A DNA stretch of 47,150 bases. Source: Pseudomonas sp. GM74. Its GTDB lineage: Bacteria; Pseudomonadota; Gammaproteobacteria; Pseudomonadales; Pseudomonadaceae. This document shows, piece after piece, positions 1 through 7,938 of the stretch (position 1 is its first letter; each line of letters begins with the position of its first letter). A program made the translations under genes and the position numbers. The DNA is taken from positions 1 through 47,150 of the forward strand of contig NZ_AKJG01000011.1 of the NCBI RefSeq assembly GCF_000282455.1, read 5' to 3'. The notes below the pieces were generated by a model. It made no database searches. It had not been told where the DNA came from and was given only the letters and a program-made list of their open reading frames with translations.

Positions 1-21
1 GCTACCGACCTGTTTGCCTGA
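1..21 (+). CDS. possible 3' end of an upstream gene
   Basis: The first 21 bases read as six codons (A-T-D-L-F-A) and a TGA stop. A hairpin (26-42) and a strong terminator (53-83) follow at once, as expected behind a gene end. Six residues are too few to name a family, and the frame is inferred only from the stop and the terminators. Confidence 0.3.
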   Translation, partial: ATDLFA

Positions 22-52
22 TAAAGGGTTCCTCTGGGACCCAAGCATCGAG

Positions 53-83
53 AAACCCTGAATCGCAGGATTCAGGGTTTTTT
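53..83 (+). terminator. rho-independent terminator, probably bidirectional
   Basis: An 11-bp perfect stem (53-63 with 70-80) and a 6-nt loop are followed by T residues. The A-run on the left lets it also serve the minus-strand gene ending at 179. A second weaker hairpin (26-32 with 36-42, loop TCT) lies just upstream. Confidence 0.8.
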
Positions 84-178
84 ATGCCAGCGGGAAAGCG
101 AAGCCCCCCAGACATCCCCCCAAGTACCCAAATGCGAGATTCAGGGATTGATGCCCCGCCTAGATTCCAAGGCTCTCG

Positions 179-628
179 CTAACTCGCATCATCCCAGTGG
201 AAAACCAGGTTACGGGCTGCACCACTGCCAACATCGGCAACGTCATGCCGTGTTTCTCCGTGATGCGTCGCAATGACCGTGTACTTACCGGCAGGCAGTT
301 TCACGTAAACCAGCGGACCGGCGTCGTTGAGCGTCAGTACGGTCTGCCCCGGGGCTTTCTGAATAACCACATTCACGTCAGGAGCGTATTCATTTCCCGC
401 TCCGACAGAGAACGTCATGTGCAGGTTATAGCCGGTGGTCTGCTGGATGGCCTTGGACTCATCCTCGCCAATACCGCCGGACAGGTAGGTAATGCCGTTT
501 TGCTCCTGGCTTTGCACCTGCACCCCTGAACTGTCGATGGGCTCAAGGCTGGCGGCAGGTGATATCGCTGGAGACATCAACACGCCGACGGTGGTGAGAG
601 GCAACAGGAGTGAATGAAGGTATTTCAT
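179..628 (-). CDS. secreted protein, carboxypeptidase-regulatory-like fold
   Basis: 149 aa. Residues 1 to about 26 form a signal peptide (Lys near the start, hydrophobic core, small residues ending in SPAAS), so the product is probably periplasmic. The rest looks like a small beta-sandwich: a stretch with VNVVIQKAPGQTV and then GPLVYVKLPAGKYTV, the Gly-Lys-Tyr turn usual in carboxypeptidase regulatory-like domains. No catalytic residues are evident. GGGAG lies 7-8 nt before the ATG. It is transcribed away from the hydrolase at 977 and ends before the bidirectional terminator. The exact role is unknown; the fold is inferred from pattern only. Confidence 0.7.
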   Translation of the reverse strand: MKYLHSLLLPLTTVGVLMSPAISPAASLEPIDSSGVQVQSQEQNGITYLSGGIGEDESKAIQQTTGYNLHMTFSVGAGNEYAPDVNVVIQKAPGQTVLTLNDAGPLVYVKLPAGKYTVIATHHGETRHDVADVGSGAARNLVFHWDDAS

Positions 629-976
629 GATGACGACTCCCGGGTTCTGCAGAACCCAATCGTTACACTCTTTGGATTTCCAGCCGGAGGGAGGGGTTTA
701 GATTGATTTGGCCTGAGCACGAAACGTACTACGCCATTTGTTCCCCAGCCCTCGCCCAGCATCAGACATGACCTGCCGGCGAATCCGGTATTTCCTGCCT
801 GTTTCTCAGCAACTCCCGGCATCTTCGAAGGGGGCTCGCAGGGCTTCTTGCTGGAGTCGGGAATGGGCGGCACTTGAACAACGATTGCTCGATCAACAAC
901 CGCGTTGAGTCGAACGGATTGTTCATCAGCGGCATCAAGACTATCGTTGGCAGCTACCCGCAAAGGTCTGACGCCG
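629..976. other. intergenic region between divergent genes
   Basis: 348 bases between two divergently transcribed genes, presumably holding both promoters. A minus-strand frame runs through it and its TGA overlaps the ATG at 628, but its composition does not look like a protein. I see no RNA gene, repeat or clear promoter. Confidence 0.4.
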
Positions 977-1951
977 ATGAATTTGCAGGACGCGCCTCCA
1001 CTGGCCCCCACTCCCATCGAGTTGCCGCTGCCGGATATCCCCCCCGGCAAACCGTTCAAGGAAACCGCTCCGGACGGCTTCATCCTCGGTGGTTTCACCT
1101 GGCGACACCCTTCTCGGGACGCCGCTCGTCCGGTCGTGATCATCAATGCCGCCACCTCGGTCCGTTGTCGCCACTACTCGCGTTTTGCCGATTACCTGTT
1201 CGCCCACGGCTTCGACGTCATCACCTATGACTACCGCGGTATCGGCGAGTCGCGGCCGGCATCGCTGAAGGGGCTCCAGGCCTCGTGGACCGATTGGGGT
1301 TCGCTGGATTTCGAGGCGATGCTCAAGCGCGCGCAGCGTGAGTTCCCCGGGCAGCCTGTCGATGTGGTCGGCCACAGCTTTGGCGGCTGTGCAGCAGGCC
1401 TGGGGGCGTCCGGGCACCTGATCCGGCGCCTGGTGACGGTCGGAGCGCAATTCGCCTACTGGCGCGATTATGCGCCGGCCCATCGCTGGCGCATGTTCGG
1501 CAAGTGGCATGTACTGATGCCGCTGGTGACGATGATCTACGGCTACTTTCCGGGCAAACGCCTCGGCTGGCTGGAAGACACACCCGCCGGCGTAGTCCGT
1601 GACTGGAGCCTCTCCACTGCCCGCTACGAGAAGCGCTCCAGCGGCCGCACAATCAGCAAAACCGCCGGGCAACTGCCGTTTGCCGGCGTCACCGCGCAAA
1701 CCCTGGCCATCAGCATCAGCGACGATCCCTACGGCACGATCCCGGCCATCGAACGCCTGCTCGACTACTTCACCGGCAGCACAAACTCTCACCTGCGTAT
1801 CCATCCCGAAGACATCGGCGAAGAAGAAGTCGGACATTTCGCCTTTTTTCGCAGCGCATACCAAGCCACACTATGGCCCATTGCATTGGCCTGGCTGCAA
1901 AACGGCGAACTGGCCCCCGATACTCCCGGGCGGCGAGTGCCACGCAGCTAG
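977..1951 (+). CDS. alpha/beta hydrolase (serine hydrolase)
   Basis: 324 aa from the ATG at 977; a frame-open extension to 905 exists but lacks a ribosome site. The nucleophile elbow GHSFGG is at 132-137 with Ser134 as likely nucleophile. The strand with YDYRGIGES (84-92) precedes it, as in serine aminopeptidase-like (hydrolase_4) members, and a late GHF (in EEVGHFAFF) supplies the probable catalytic His. No signal peptide is seen, so it is probably cytoplasmic. Substrate is unknown; esterase or lipase-like activity is inference from the fold. The TAG stop is the first part of a 26-bp palindrome (1948-2011). Confidence 0.85.
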   Translation: MNLQDAPPLAPTPIELPLPDIPPGKPFKETAPDGFILGGFTWRHPSRDAARPVVIINAATSVRCRHYSRFADYLFAHGFDVITYDYRGIGESRPASLKGLQASWTDWGSLDFEAMLKRAQREFPGQPVDVVGHSFGGCAAGLGASGHLIRRLVTVGAQFAYWRDYAPAHRWRMFGKWHVLMPLVTMIYGYFPGKRLGWLEDTPAGVVRDWSLSTARYEKRSSGRTISKTAGQLPFAGVTAQTLAISISDDPYGTIPAIERLLDYFTGSTNSHLRIHPEDIGEEEVGHFAFFRSAYQATLWPIALAWLQNGELAPDTPGRRVPRS

Positions 1952-2011
1952 GGGGCGTTCTCAATTAGTTTTCACGCCGCGCCGGGAAAACTAATTGAGA
2001 ACGCCCCCTAG
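1948..2011. repeat. 26-bp perfect inverted repeat over a stop codon
   Basis: Bases 1948-1973 pair perfectly with 1986-2011 around a 12-nt GC-rich loop. Each arm begins at CTAG and continues GGGGGCGTTCTCAATTAG. The left CTAG contains the stop codon of the hydrolase. There is no real T-run after it (only CCTTTTG). It may act as a terminator or 3' stabiliser; its length, perfection and CTAG borders also fit a tiny palindromic mobile element or an insertion-sequence remnant. Confidence 0.85.
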
Positions 2012-2047
2012 GCCTTTTGCCCTTTCAACGAATACGGAACGACGCCC

Positions 2048-2464
2048 ATGGCCTCCGCCAACAAGCAGCAAAAACGCGCCTCCCGCGCCAAGGCCAAGGC
2101 CAAGCAGAACCGCACCCAGCGGGCTGCAGCGCCGGTGGAACTGGACCCGAACGACGATCGCATCGACTTCGAGTCGGTGGACCTGACCGACATGTTCAAA
2201 GAGATGATCGATGCACAAAAGATCAGCCAGCAGGCCATGTGCGCGGCCTTTCTGGAACATCCGCTTATCGCACTGGTACTGGAGCAGGAAGGTGAGGAAA
2301 CAGCAACAGACTTCATCCTCGCTGCTCTGATCGAATATCGCCAATGGTCGGCCGAAACCGATGAGGCCGGCGCACTGGCGTGGATCGAATCACCGGCCTT
2401 CCAGGCCGACTACGTGGCGGCGTCCGACGCCATTGCCGCGCAAACCCAACAGAAACCGAACTGA
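2048..2464 (+). CDS. small hypothetical protein, paralogue 1
   Basis: 138 aa, family not recognised. The first about 25 residues are strongly basic and low in complexity (NKQQKRASRAKAKAKQNR); the rest is acidic and helical with no Cys and no membrane segment. The next gene encodes a clear paralogue: same basic start, same spacing of a central helix, and a shared YR-W (EYRQWS here, DYRMWA there) near the C-terminus. The basic tail suggests nucleic-acid or ribosome contact, which is inference. The ATG at 2048 is preceded only by a weak GGAACGAC. Confidence 0.7.
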   Translation: MASANKQQKRASRAKAKAKQNRTQRAAAPVELDPNDDRIDFESVDLTDMFKEMIDAQKISQQAMCAAFLEHPLIALVLEQEGEETATDFILAALIEYRQWSAETDEAGALAWIESPAFQADYVAASDAIAAQTQQKPN

Positions 2465-2470
2465 GTTCCC

Positions 2471-2920
2471 ATGGCCTCCCTGAACAAGCAACAAAAACGC
2501 GCCAAGCGCGCAAAAGCCAAAGCCAAGCAGATCCGCATGGTCGGCAGAAAATCCATCGTGGATCAGGACCTGCCCGAGTTCGGCGAGCCAATCCCGGAAT
2601 ACACCCTGGCGATGTTCAGCAAAATGCGCGACGCGGAAGCCGTCAGCCGCAGCGAAATGCTCTCGGTGTTGCTGACGAACCTCGCCTTTATCATCATCGA
2701 CCATCCAGAACTGCTGGACATGGAAAACGCCGACGACGAAGGCATGGCTGCCACCCACCTGGCCGCGGACATGCTGATCGACTACCGCATGTGGGCCGAC
2801 GGCATGGACCGCGACGCCGCCCAGGCATGGCTGAGCGAGCCTCAGTTCATCGCCGATTTCGGCGCTGCGCTGGATGTCTACCGCGAGTCGCTGGAAACGC
2901 CGGAAGAAAAAGCCGAGTAA
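2471..2920 (+). CDS. small hypothetical protein, paralogue 2
   Basis: 149 aa, 6 bases behind the stop of its paralogue, so co-transcribed and perhaps translationally coupled. Basic N-terminal tail (NKQQKRAKRAKAKAKQIR), then an acidic helical body with LAFIIIDHPELLDMEN and ADMLIDYRMWADG. It ends in a charged tail (TPEEKAE). A tandem duplication of one ancestral gene is the simplest origin. Function unknown. A strong terminator follows at 2938. Confidence 0.72.
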   Translation: MASLNKQQKRAKRAKAKAKQIRMVGRKSIVDQDLPEFGEPIPEYTLAMFSKMRDAEAVSRSEMLSVLLTNLAFIIIDHPELLDMENADDEGMAATHLAADMLIDYRMWADGMDRDAAQAWLSEPQFIADFGAALDVYRESLETPEEKAE

Positions 2921-2937
2921 GGGTTACGACTCAAACA

Positions 2938-2974
2938 AAAACGGCCGCTCGTCATCACTGACAGCGGCCGTTTT
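2938..2974. terminator. bidirectional terminator between convergent genes
   Basis: A 12-bp perfect stem (2938-2949 with 2963-2974) with AAAA on one side and TTTT on the other sits between the plus-strand gene ending at 2920 and the minus-strand permease ending at 2992. Confidence 0.9.
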
Positions 2975-2991
2975 ACATTACGCGGTATGGA

Positions 2992-4383
2992 TCAGTTCAG
3001 CACTACCGCGCCACGCTTTTCCAGTTTGCGACGGCGAGCCACCAGCAAGCCGGCCGCTACTACCAGGGCACTGAGCAAGCCGGTCGCGAGGATTTCCACA
3101 CGATGGGCATCCTGGAACAGCATGATGGTCAGGGCCGCAACGATGAAAACGATCACCGCGTAGGTCAGGCCCGGGAACAGCCACATGCTGAAGACGATTT
3201 TCTCACCACGAGCCATACGCTGCTTGCGCATGCGCAGTTGCGAAATCGCGATCACCAGGTACACCAGCAACGCGATGGCGCCGGAGCTGGCCAGCAGGAA
3301 TTCGAACACGGCAGCCGGGGCCACGTAGTTGGCGAATGTTGCCAGGAACGCGGCGCCAGTGGACAACATCACCGCCCAGTAAGGCGTGCCACTTTTGTTG
3401 GTGCGGGTGGACATGGCCGGTGCATCGCCGCGCTTGCCCAGGGAGAACAACATACGCGACGAGGTGTAGAGCGCCGAGTTCAGGCAGCTGGTCACTGCAA
3501 CCAGTACCACGATGTCGACGATGATCTTGGCATTCGGGATGCCCATGCGCTCAAGCACGGTCTGGTAGGAGCCCAGGCTTGCCAGTACCGGGTCGTTCCA
3601 AGGTACCAGGGCCACAACGATGAAGATCGACACGAGGTAGAACAAGCCGATCCGCCAGATCACCGAGTTGGTGGCCTTGGAGATTTGCTTGCCAGGGTTC
3701 TTCGATTCCGCGGCCGCGATGGTCACGATCTCGGTGCCCATGAAGGAGAACATGGTGGTCAGGATCGCGCCCAGTACAGCGCCCATGCCGTTTGGCAGGA
3801 AGCCCTGGGTGTCGAACAAGTGCGAAACGCCGCTGACCTGGCTGTTCGGCAGGAAGCCGAAGATCGCCGCTACGCCGAGAATGATGAACCCGATGATGGC
3901 CAACACTTTGATCAGGGCAAACCAGAACTCGAATTCACCGTAGTTCTTCACGCTGAACAGGTTGGTCACGGTCAACAGCATCGTGATGACCAGGGCGAAG
4001 GCCCAGATGTCCACACCAGGGAACCAGGCATGCAGGATGGTCGCGGCAGCGTTGGCTTCCAACGGGATCACCAGAACCCAGAACCACCAGTACAACCAGC
4101 CGATGGTGAAACCGGCCCAGTGACCGATCGCGCGGTCGGCGTAAGTCGAGAACGAACCGGTGTCCGGCGAGGCAACGGCCATTTCGCCGAGCATGCGCAT
4201 CACCAGCACCACCAACATGCCGGCGGCGGCGTAAGCCAACAGAACAGCCGGACCTGCGGCGGCGATGGCGTGACCCGAGCCAACGAACAAGCCGGCGCCG
4301 ATAACCCCGGCAATCGACAGCATGGTCACGTGGCGCGGTTTGAGCCCCTGTTCGAGGCCATTAGAGCTTTGGGTACTGCTCAT
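2992..4383 (-). CDS. gabP: amino acid permease, GABA permease type
   Basis: 463 aa from the ATG at 4383 (AAGG six bases upstream); the frame stays open to 4503 but that part is upstream leader. It is an inner-membrane H+ symporter of the amino acid-polyamine-organocation superfamily with about 12 hydrophobic segments. The diagnostic first-helix motif IAGVIGAGLFVGSG is at about 25-38, and GEMAVASPDTGSFSTYAD follows in helix 3. Length matches GabP (about 466 aa) and the sequence reads closer to GabP than to AroP or LysP. Substrate is therefore probably 4-aminobutyrate, but related permeases cannot be excluded. No gab catabolic genes are adjacent. A candidate sigma-54 promoter lies upstream. Confidence 0.8.
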   Translation of the reverse strand: MSSTQSSNGLEQGLKPRHVTMLSIAGVIGAGLFVGSGHAIAAAGPAVLLAYAAAGMLVVLVMRMLGEMAVASPDTGSFSTYADRAIGHWAGFTIGWLYWWFWVLVIPLEANAAATILHAWFPGVDIWAFALVITMLLTVTNLFSVKNYGEFEFWFALIKVLAIIGFIILGVAAIFGFLPNSQVSGVSHLFDTQGFLPNGMGAVLGAILTTMFSFMGTEIVTIAAAESKNPGKQISKATNSVIWRIGLFYLVSIFIVVALVPWNDPVLASLGSYQTVLERMGIPNAKIIVDIVVLVAVTSCLNSALYTSSRMLFSLGKRGDAPAMSTRTNKSGTPYWAVMLSTGAAFLATFANYVAPAAVFEFLLASSGAIALLVYLVIAISQLRMRKQRMARGEKIVFSMWLFPGLTYAVIVFIVAALTIMLFQDAHRVEILATGLLSALVVAAGLLVARRRKLEKRGAVVLN

Positions 4384-4947
4384 TAAAACTACCTTTGTAA
4401 GGAGAAGCGAATGCGTGCATCCCGTTCGGCGGTCCTTCTCGTAAAAAGAAGCCAACAGGGCGTTCTGGATTCTGCACGCAATAATTGCGCCAAAATATTT
4501 CAAAACCCTCTAACCCGGCGATCTCGCCTCGACCGGACAGTCATCGCAACCCATTGAATTTAATGGCACTTCGCCAGAACGTTACCCAGCCACCCACTTT
4601 GTGGGGTGAATCAGCACACCGGAAACACACCTGAAAATGCCTCCGCGCACATTAAAAGTGCACAACCAGTGCATTTGGCCGGATAGCGCTTCCAACACCC
4701 TGTCAAAGCTGGCAACATCGCGCCTTTTTTTGCGGCAGCCACCGCGCTTTTTATCGGAAGGCAAGGTTCAAACGGCTGTTCGGTTGTTGATGGGGCGACA
4801 GTCTGCTGCGCCGATGCGACAACCTGCCACACGCCAGCCGTTTACCGTCCGTAGCGCTGTTGGCTGCCATTGAAACGCTATGCTAGGTTGGCCGCCTCGC
4901 CAGGAAGGCCGCCAACAGCAGGAGCGCAACATATATGAGGAACGCAC
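4384..4947. other. intergenic region between divergent transporters
   Basis: 564 bases separate the permease start from the ABC importer start. It contains the candidate sigma-54 site above and a weak -10-like TATGCT near 4878 facing the ABC genes. Open frames here are short with unconvincing composition. I see no RNA gene or repeat. Confidence 0.45.
4478..4492 (-). promoter_or_regulatory. candidate sigma-54 promoter for the permease
   Basis: Read on the minus strand the site is TGGCGC, 5 bases, TTGC. It differs from the sigma-54 consensus TGGCAC-N5-TTGC at one position and has the right GG to GC spacing. It would start transcription about 80 bases before the gabP ATG. Nitrogen-linked transporters in Pseudomonas often use sigma-54, which makes it plausible. 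Confidence 0.4.
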
Positions 4948-5721
4948 ATGGCTGAGGCCACGCCCGCGCTTGAAATCCGCAACTTGCACAAACGCTACGG
5001 TTCGCTGGAGGTGCTCAAAGGCATTTCGCTGACCGCCCGCGACGGCGATGTGATCTCGATCCTGGGTTCCTCCGGCTCCGGCAAGTCCACGTTCCTGCGG
5101 TGCATCAACCTGCTGGAAAACCCGCACCAGGGCCAGATCCTGGTCGCCGGCGAAGAACTCAAGCTCAAGGCCGCGAAGAACGGTGAACTGGTGGCCGCCG
5201 ACGGCAAGCAGATCAATCGCTTGCGCAGCGAAATCGGTTTTGTATTTCAAAACTTTAATCTGTGGCCACACATGAGCGTGCTCGACAACATCATCGAAGC
5301 CCCGCGCCGTGTACTCGGCCAGAGCAAGGCCGAAGCCATCGAAGTGGCCGAAGCCCTGCTGGCCAAGGTCGGCATCGCCGACAAGCGCCATGCCTACCCG
5401 GCGCAGTTGTCCGGCGGCCAGCAACAACGCGCGGCCATCGCCCGCACCCTGGCCATGCAGCCCAAGGTCATCCTGTTCGACGAGCCCACCTCCGCGCTTG
5501 ACCCGGAAATGGTCCAGGAAGTACTTAATGTCATCCGCGCGCTGGCCGAAGAAGGCCGCACCATGCTGCTCGTGACCCACGAAATGGGCTTCGCCCGTCA
5601 GGTCTCCAGCGAAGTGGTGTTCCTCCACCAGGGCCTGGTAGAAGAACAAGGATCGCCACAGCAGGTGTTCGAAAACCCGCTTTCGGCGCGCTGCAAACAA
5701 TTCATGTCCAGCAACCGCTAA
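4948..5721 (+). CDS. polar amino-acid ABC importer, ATPase
   Basis: 257 aa ATP-binding subunit of the HisP/ArtP/GlnQ family, which powers uptake through the two permeases downstream. Walker A GSSGSGKST is at 40-48, the ABC signature is LSGGQQQR, Walker B is VILFDEPTSALDP, and the H-loop is in LLVTHEMGFA. Length is that of HisP (about 258 aa); the insert ELKLKAAKNGELVAADGKQ between Walker A and the Q-loop is typical of the His/Lys/Arg/Orn subgroup. Gene order ATPase, binding protein, permease, permease marks a single operon. Start has GAGGAA upstream. Confidence 0.93.
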   Translation: MAEATPALEIRNLHKRYGSLEVLKGISLTARDGDVISILGSSGSGKSTFLRCINLLENPHQGQILVAGEELKLKAAKNGELVAADGKQINRLRSEIGFVFQNFNLWPHMSVLDNIIEAPRRVLGQSKAEAIEVAEALLAKVGIADKRHAYPAQLSGGQQQRAAIARTLAMQPKVILFDEPTSALDPEMVQEVLNVIRALAEEGRTMLLVTHEMGFARQVSSEVVFLHQGLVEEQGSPQQVFENPLSARCKQFMSSNR

Positions 5722-5734
5722 CGGAGCTACCCAC

Positions 5735-6484
5735 ATGCAGAACTACAAAAAGGTCTTCCTGGCTGCCGCCGTCACCCTGGCGTTCAGCGCCGGTGCCATG
5801 GCCGAAACCCTGAAGATGGGCATCGAAGCGGCTTACCCGCCGTTCAACAATAAAGATGCCAGTGGCAATGTCGTCGGCTTCGACAAAGAGATCGGCGACG
5901 CCCTGTGCGCCAAGATGAAAGTCGAGTGCACCGTCGTGACCTCCGACTGGGACGGCATCATCCCGGCCCTGAACGCCAAGAAGTTCGACTTCCTGATTTC
6001 CTCGATGTCGATCACCGACGAGCGCAAGCAAGCGGTGGACTTCACCGACCCGTACTACTCCAACAAGCTGCAGTTCATCGCCAAGAAAGACATCGACTTC
6101 AAAACCGACAAGGCAGCGCTCAAAGGCAAGATCATCGGTGCCCAGCGCGCGACCCTGGCCGGCACCTTCCTGGAAGACAACTATGGTGACGACATCACCA
6201 TCAAGCTCTACGACACCCAGGAAAACGCCTACCTCGACCTGACCTCCGGCCGCCTGGACGGCATCCTGGCCGACAAGTACGTCAACTACGAATGGCTGAA
6301 AAGCGACGCCGGCCGTAGCTACGAGTTCAAGGGCGATCCAGTGGAAGAAAGCGACAAGATCGGTATTGCCGTGCGTAAAAACGATCCGATCCGCGCGAAG
6401 CTGAACACCGCGCTGAAAGAAATCGTCGCTGACGGCACCTACAAGAAGATCAACGACAAGTACTTCCCGTTCAGCATCTATTGA
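5735..6484 (+). CDS. polar amino-acid ABC importer, periplasmic binding protein
   Basis: 249 aa, family 3 solute-binding protein. A signal peptide with LAAAVTLAFSAGAMA is cut before ETLKMG (about residue 24). The first strand and ligand loop, MGIEAAYPPFN, and the hinge segment with SSMSITDERKQAVDFT are typical of HisJ/ArgT-like binders of basic amino acids. It begins 13 bases behind the ATPase gene and is followed by a stem-loop before the permeases. Ligand choice among His, Lys, Arg and Orn cannot be read from sequence. Confidence 0.92.
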   Translation: MQNYKKVFLAAAVTLAFSAGAMAETLKMGIEAAYPPFNNKDASGNVVGFDKEIGDALCAKMKVECTVVTSDWDGIIPALNAKKFDFLISSMSITDERKQAVDFTDPYYSNKLQFIAKKDIDFKTDKAALKGKIIGAQRATLAGTFLEDNYGDDITIKLYDTQENAYLDLTSGRLDGILADKYVNYEWLKSDAGRSYEFKGDPVEESDKIGIAVRKNDPIRAKLNTALKEIVADGTYKKINDKYFPFSIY

Positions 6485-6498
6485 TACTGACCTGCCTG

Positions 6499-6520
6499 AC
6501 CGGCGCCTGATGGCGCCGGT
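6499..6520 (+). promoter_or_regulatory. intercistronic stem-loop
   Basis: A 9-bp perfect GC-rich stem (6499-6507 with 6512-6520) with loop TGAT and no T-run lies in the 72-base gap between binding protein and first permease. Such hairpins commonly protect the upstream mRNA end and let the binding protein exceed the membrane subunits; that role is inferred. Confidence 0.6.
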
Positions 6521-6556
6521 TCTCGGCCTTGCCTGCCGCGATTTGAAAAGAAATCC

Positions 6557-7252
6557 ATGATTATCGACCTCTACGGATTCGGCCCGGCGCTCGCCGCTGG
6601 CGCGCTGATGACTGTGAAACTGGCACTCTCGGCCCTGTGCCTGGGGCTGGTACTCGGTCTGCTCGGCGCCTTGGCCAAGACTTCCCCGTACAAGCCGCTG
6701 CAATGGCTTGGCGGCACTTATTCGACCCTGGTTCGCGGCATCCCGGAATTGCTCTGGGTGCTGTTGATCTACTTCGGCACGGTCAACCTGATGCGTGCCC
6801 TGGGCGAGTTCTTCGGCAACCCCGACCTTGAACTCAACGCCTTCGCCGCCGGCGTGATTGCGCTGGGCCTGTGCTTCGGCGCCTACGCCACGGAAGTGTT
6901 TCGCGGCGCGATCCTCGCCATTCCCAAAGGCCATCGTGAAGCCGGCGTGGCCCTGGGCCTGTCGAAGTGGCGCATCTTCACCAAGCTGATCATGCCGCAA
7001 ATGTGGCGCATCGCCCTGCCCGGCCTTGGCAACCTGTTCATGATCCTGATGAAAGACACCGCGCTGGTGTCGGTGATCGGCCTGGAAGAAATCATGCGTC
7101 ATGCGCAAATCGGCGTGACCGTGTCCAAACAGCCATTCACCTTCTTTATGGTGGCTGCGTTCATGTACCTGGGCCTGACGGTGCTGGCGATGACCGGCAT
7201 GCACTTCCTGGAAAAACGCGCCGCTCGCGGCTTCGCGAGGAGCACCCAATGA
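6557..7252 (+). CDS. polar amino-acid ABC importer, permease 1 (HisQ-like)
   Basis: 231 aa inner-membrane subunit, five or so hydrophobic segments. The ATPase-coupling EAA loop is in GHREAGVALGLSKWRIFTKL, and RGIPELLWVLLIYFG is the usual HisQ-type helix entry. GAAAAGAAA precedes the ATG at 6557. Its TGA overlaps the ATG of the second permease (ATGA), so the two are translationally coupled and presumably form a heterodimer. Confidence 0.92.
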   Translation: MIIDLYGFGPALAAGALMTVKLALSALCLGLVLGLLGALAKTSPYKPLQWLGGTYSTLVRGIPELLWVLLIYFGTVNLMRALGEFFGNPDLELNAFAAGVIALGLCFGAYATEVFRGAILAIPKGHREAGVALGLSKWRIFTKLIMPQMWRIALPGLGNLFMILMKDTALVSVIGLEEIMRHAQIGVTVSKQPFTFFMVAAFMYLGLTVLAMTGMHFLEKRAARGFARSTQ

Positions 7253-7938
7253 ACTGGGAAGTCATCATCAAATGGCTGCCGAAACTGGCCCAGGGCGCAA
7301 CCCTGACCCTGGAACTGGTGGCCATCGCCGTGATCGCCGGTTTGCTGCTGGCCATTCCACTGGGCATCGCCCGCTCGTCGCGCCTGTGGTGGGTGCGGGC
7401 ATTTCCCTACGGCTACATCTTCTTTTTCCGGGGCACGCCGCTGCTGGTTCAACTGTTCCTGGTCTACTACGGCCTGGCGCAGTTCGACGCGATCCGTAAC
7501 AGCTCGATGTGGCCGTACCTGCGCGATCCGTTCTGGTGCGCCACGGCGACCATGACCCTGCACACCGCGGCCTACATTGCGGAAATCCTGCGGGGCGCCA
7601 TTCAGGCGATTCCACCGGGCGAGATCGAGGCGGCACGGGCGTTGGGCATGTCCAGACCCAAGGCGCTGTTCTACATCATCCTGCCGCGCGCCGCGCGCAT
7701 CGGCCTGCCGGCCTACAGCAACGAAGTGATCCTGATGCTCAAGGCCAGCGCCCTGGCCAGCACCGTGACCCTGCTGGAACTGACCGGCATGGCCCGCACC
7801 ATCATTGCCCGGACCTACCTGCCAGTGGAGATCTTCTTCGCCGCGGGCATGTTCTACCTGGTAATGGCTTACGTGCTGGTGCGCGGTTTCAAGCTGCTGG
7901 AGCGCTGGTTGCGCGTCGATGCCTGCCAAGGGCGTTGA
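7249..7938 (+). CDS. polar amino-acid ABC importer, permease 2 (HisM-like)
   Basis: 229 aa from the ATG at 7249, overlapping the previous stop by 4 bases with GAGGAG just upstream. RGTPLLVQLFLVYYG and the EAA loop with GEIEAARALGMSRPKALFY identify it as the HisM-type partner. The final 20 bases overlap the start of the methyltransferase gene. Confidence 0.92.
   Translation: MNWEVIIKWLPKLAQGATLTLELVAIAVIAGLLLAIPLGIARSSRLWWVRAFPYGYIFFFRGTPLLVQLFLVYYGLAQFDAIRNSSMWPYLRDPFWCATATMTLHTAAYIAEILRGAIQAIPPGEIEAARALGMSRPKALFYIILPRAARIGLPAYSNEVILMLKASALASTVTLLELTGMARTIIARTYLPVEIFFAAGMFYLVMAYVLVRGFKLLERWLRVDACQGR

Noticed and set aside
625..1155. Minus-strand frame of 176 codons whose stop overlaps the start at 628
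   Set aside because: It runs antisense through the start of the hydrolase gene, has low-complexity Gly/Pro/Ser composition and no family resemblance. The ATGA overlap is probably chance.
3103..4386. Long plus-strand frame of 427 codons
   Set aside because: It lies antisense to the permease gene, whose membrane helices and start are clear; the translated product is His/Gln/Gly-rich in the way antisense GC-rich frames are.
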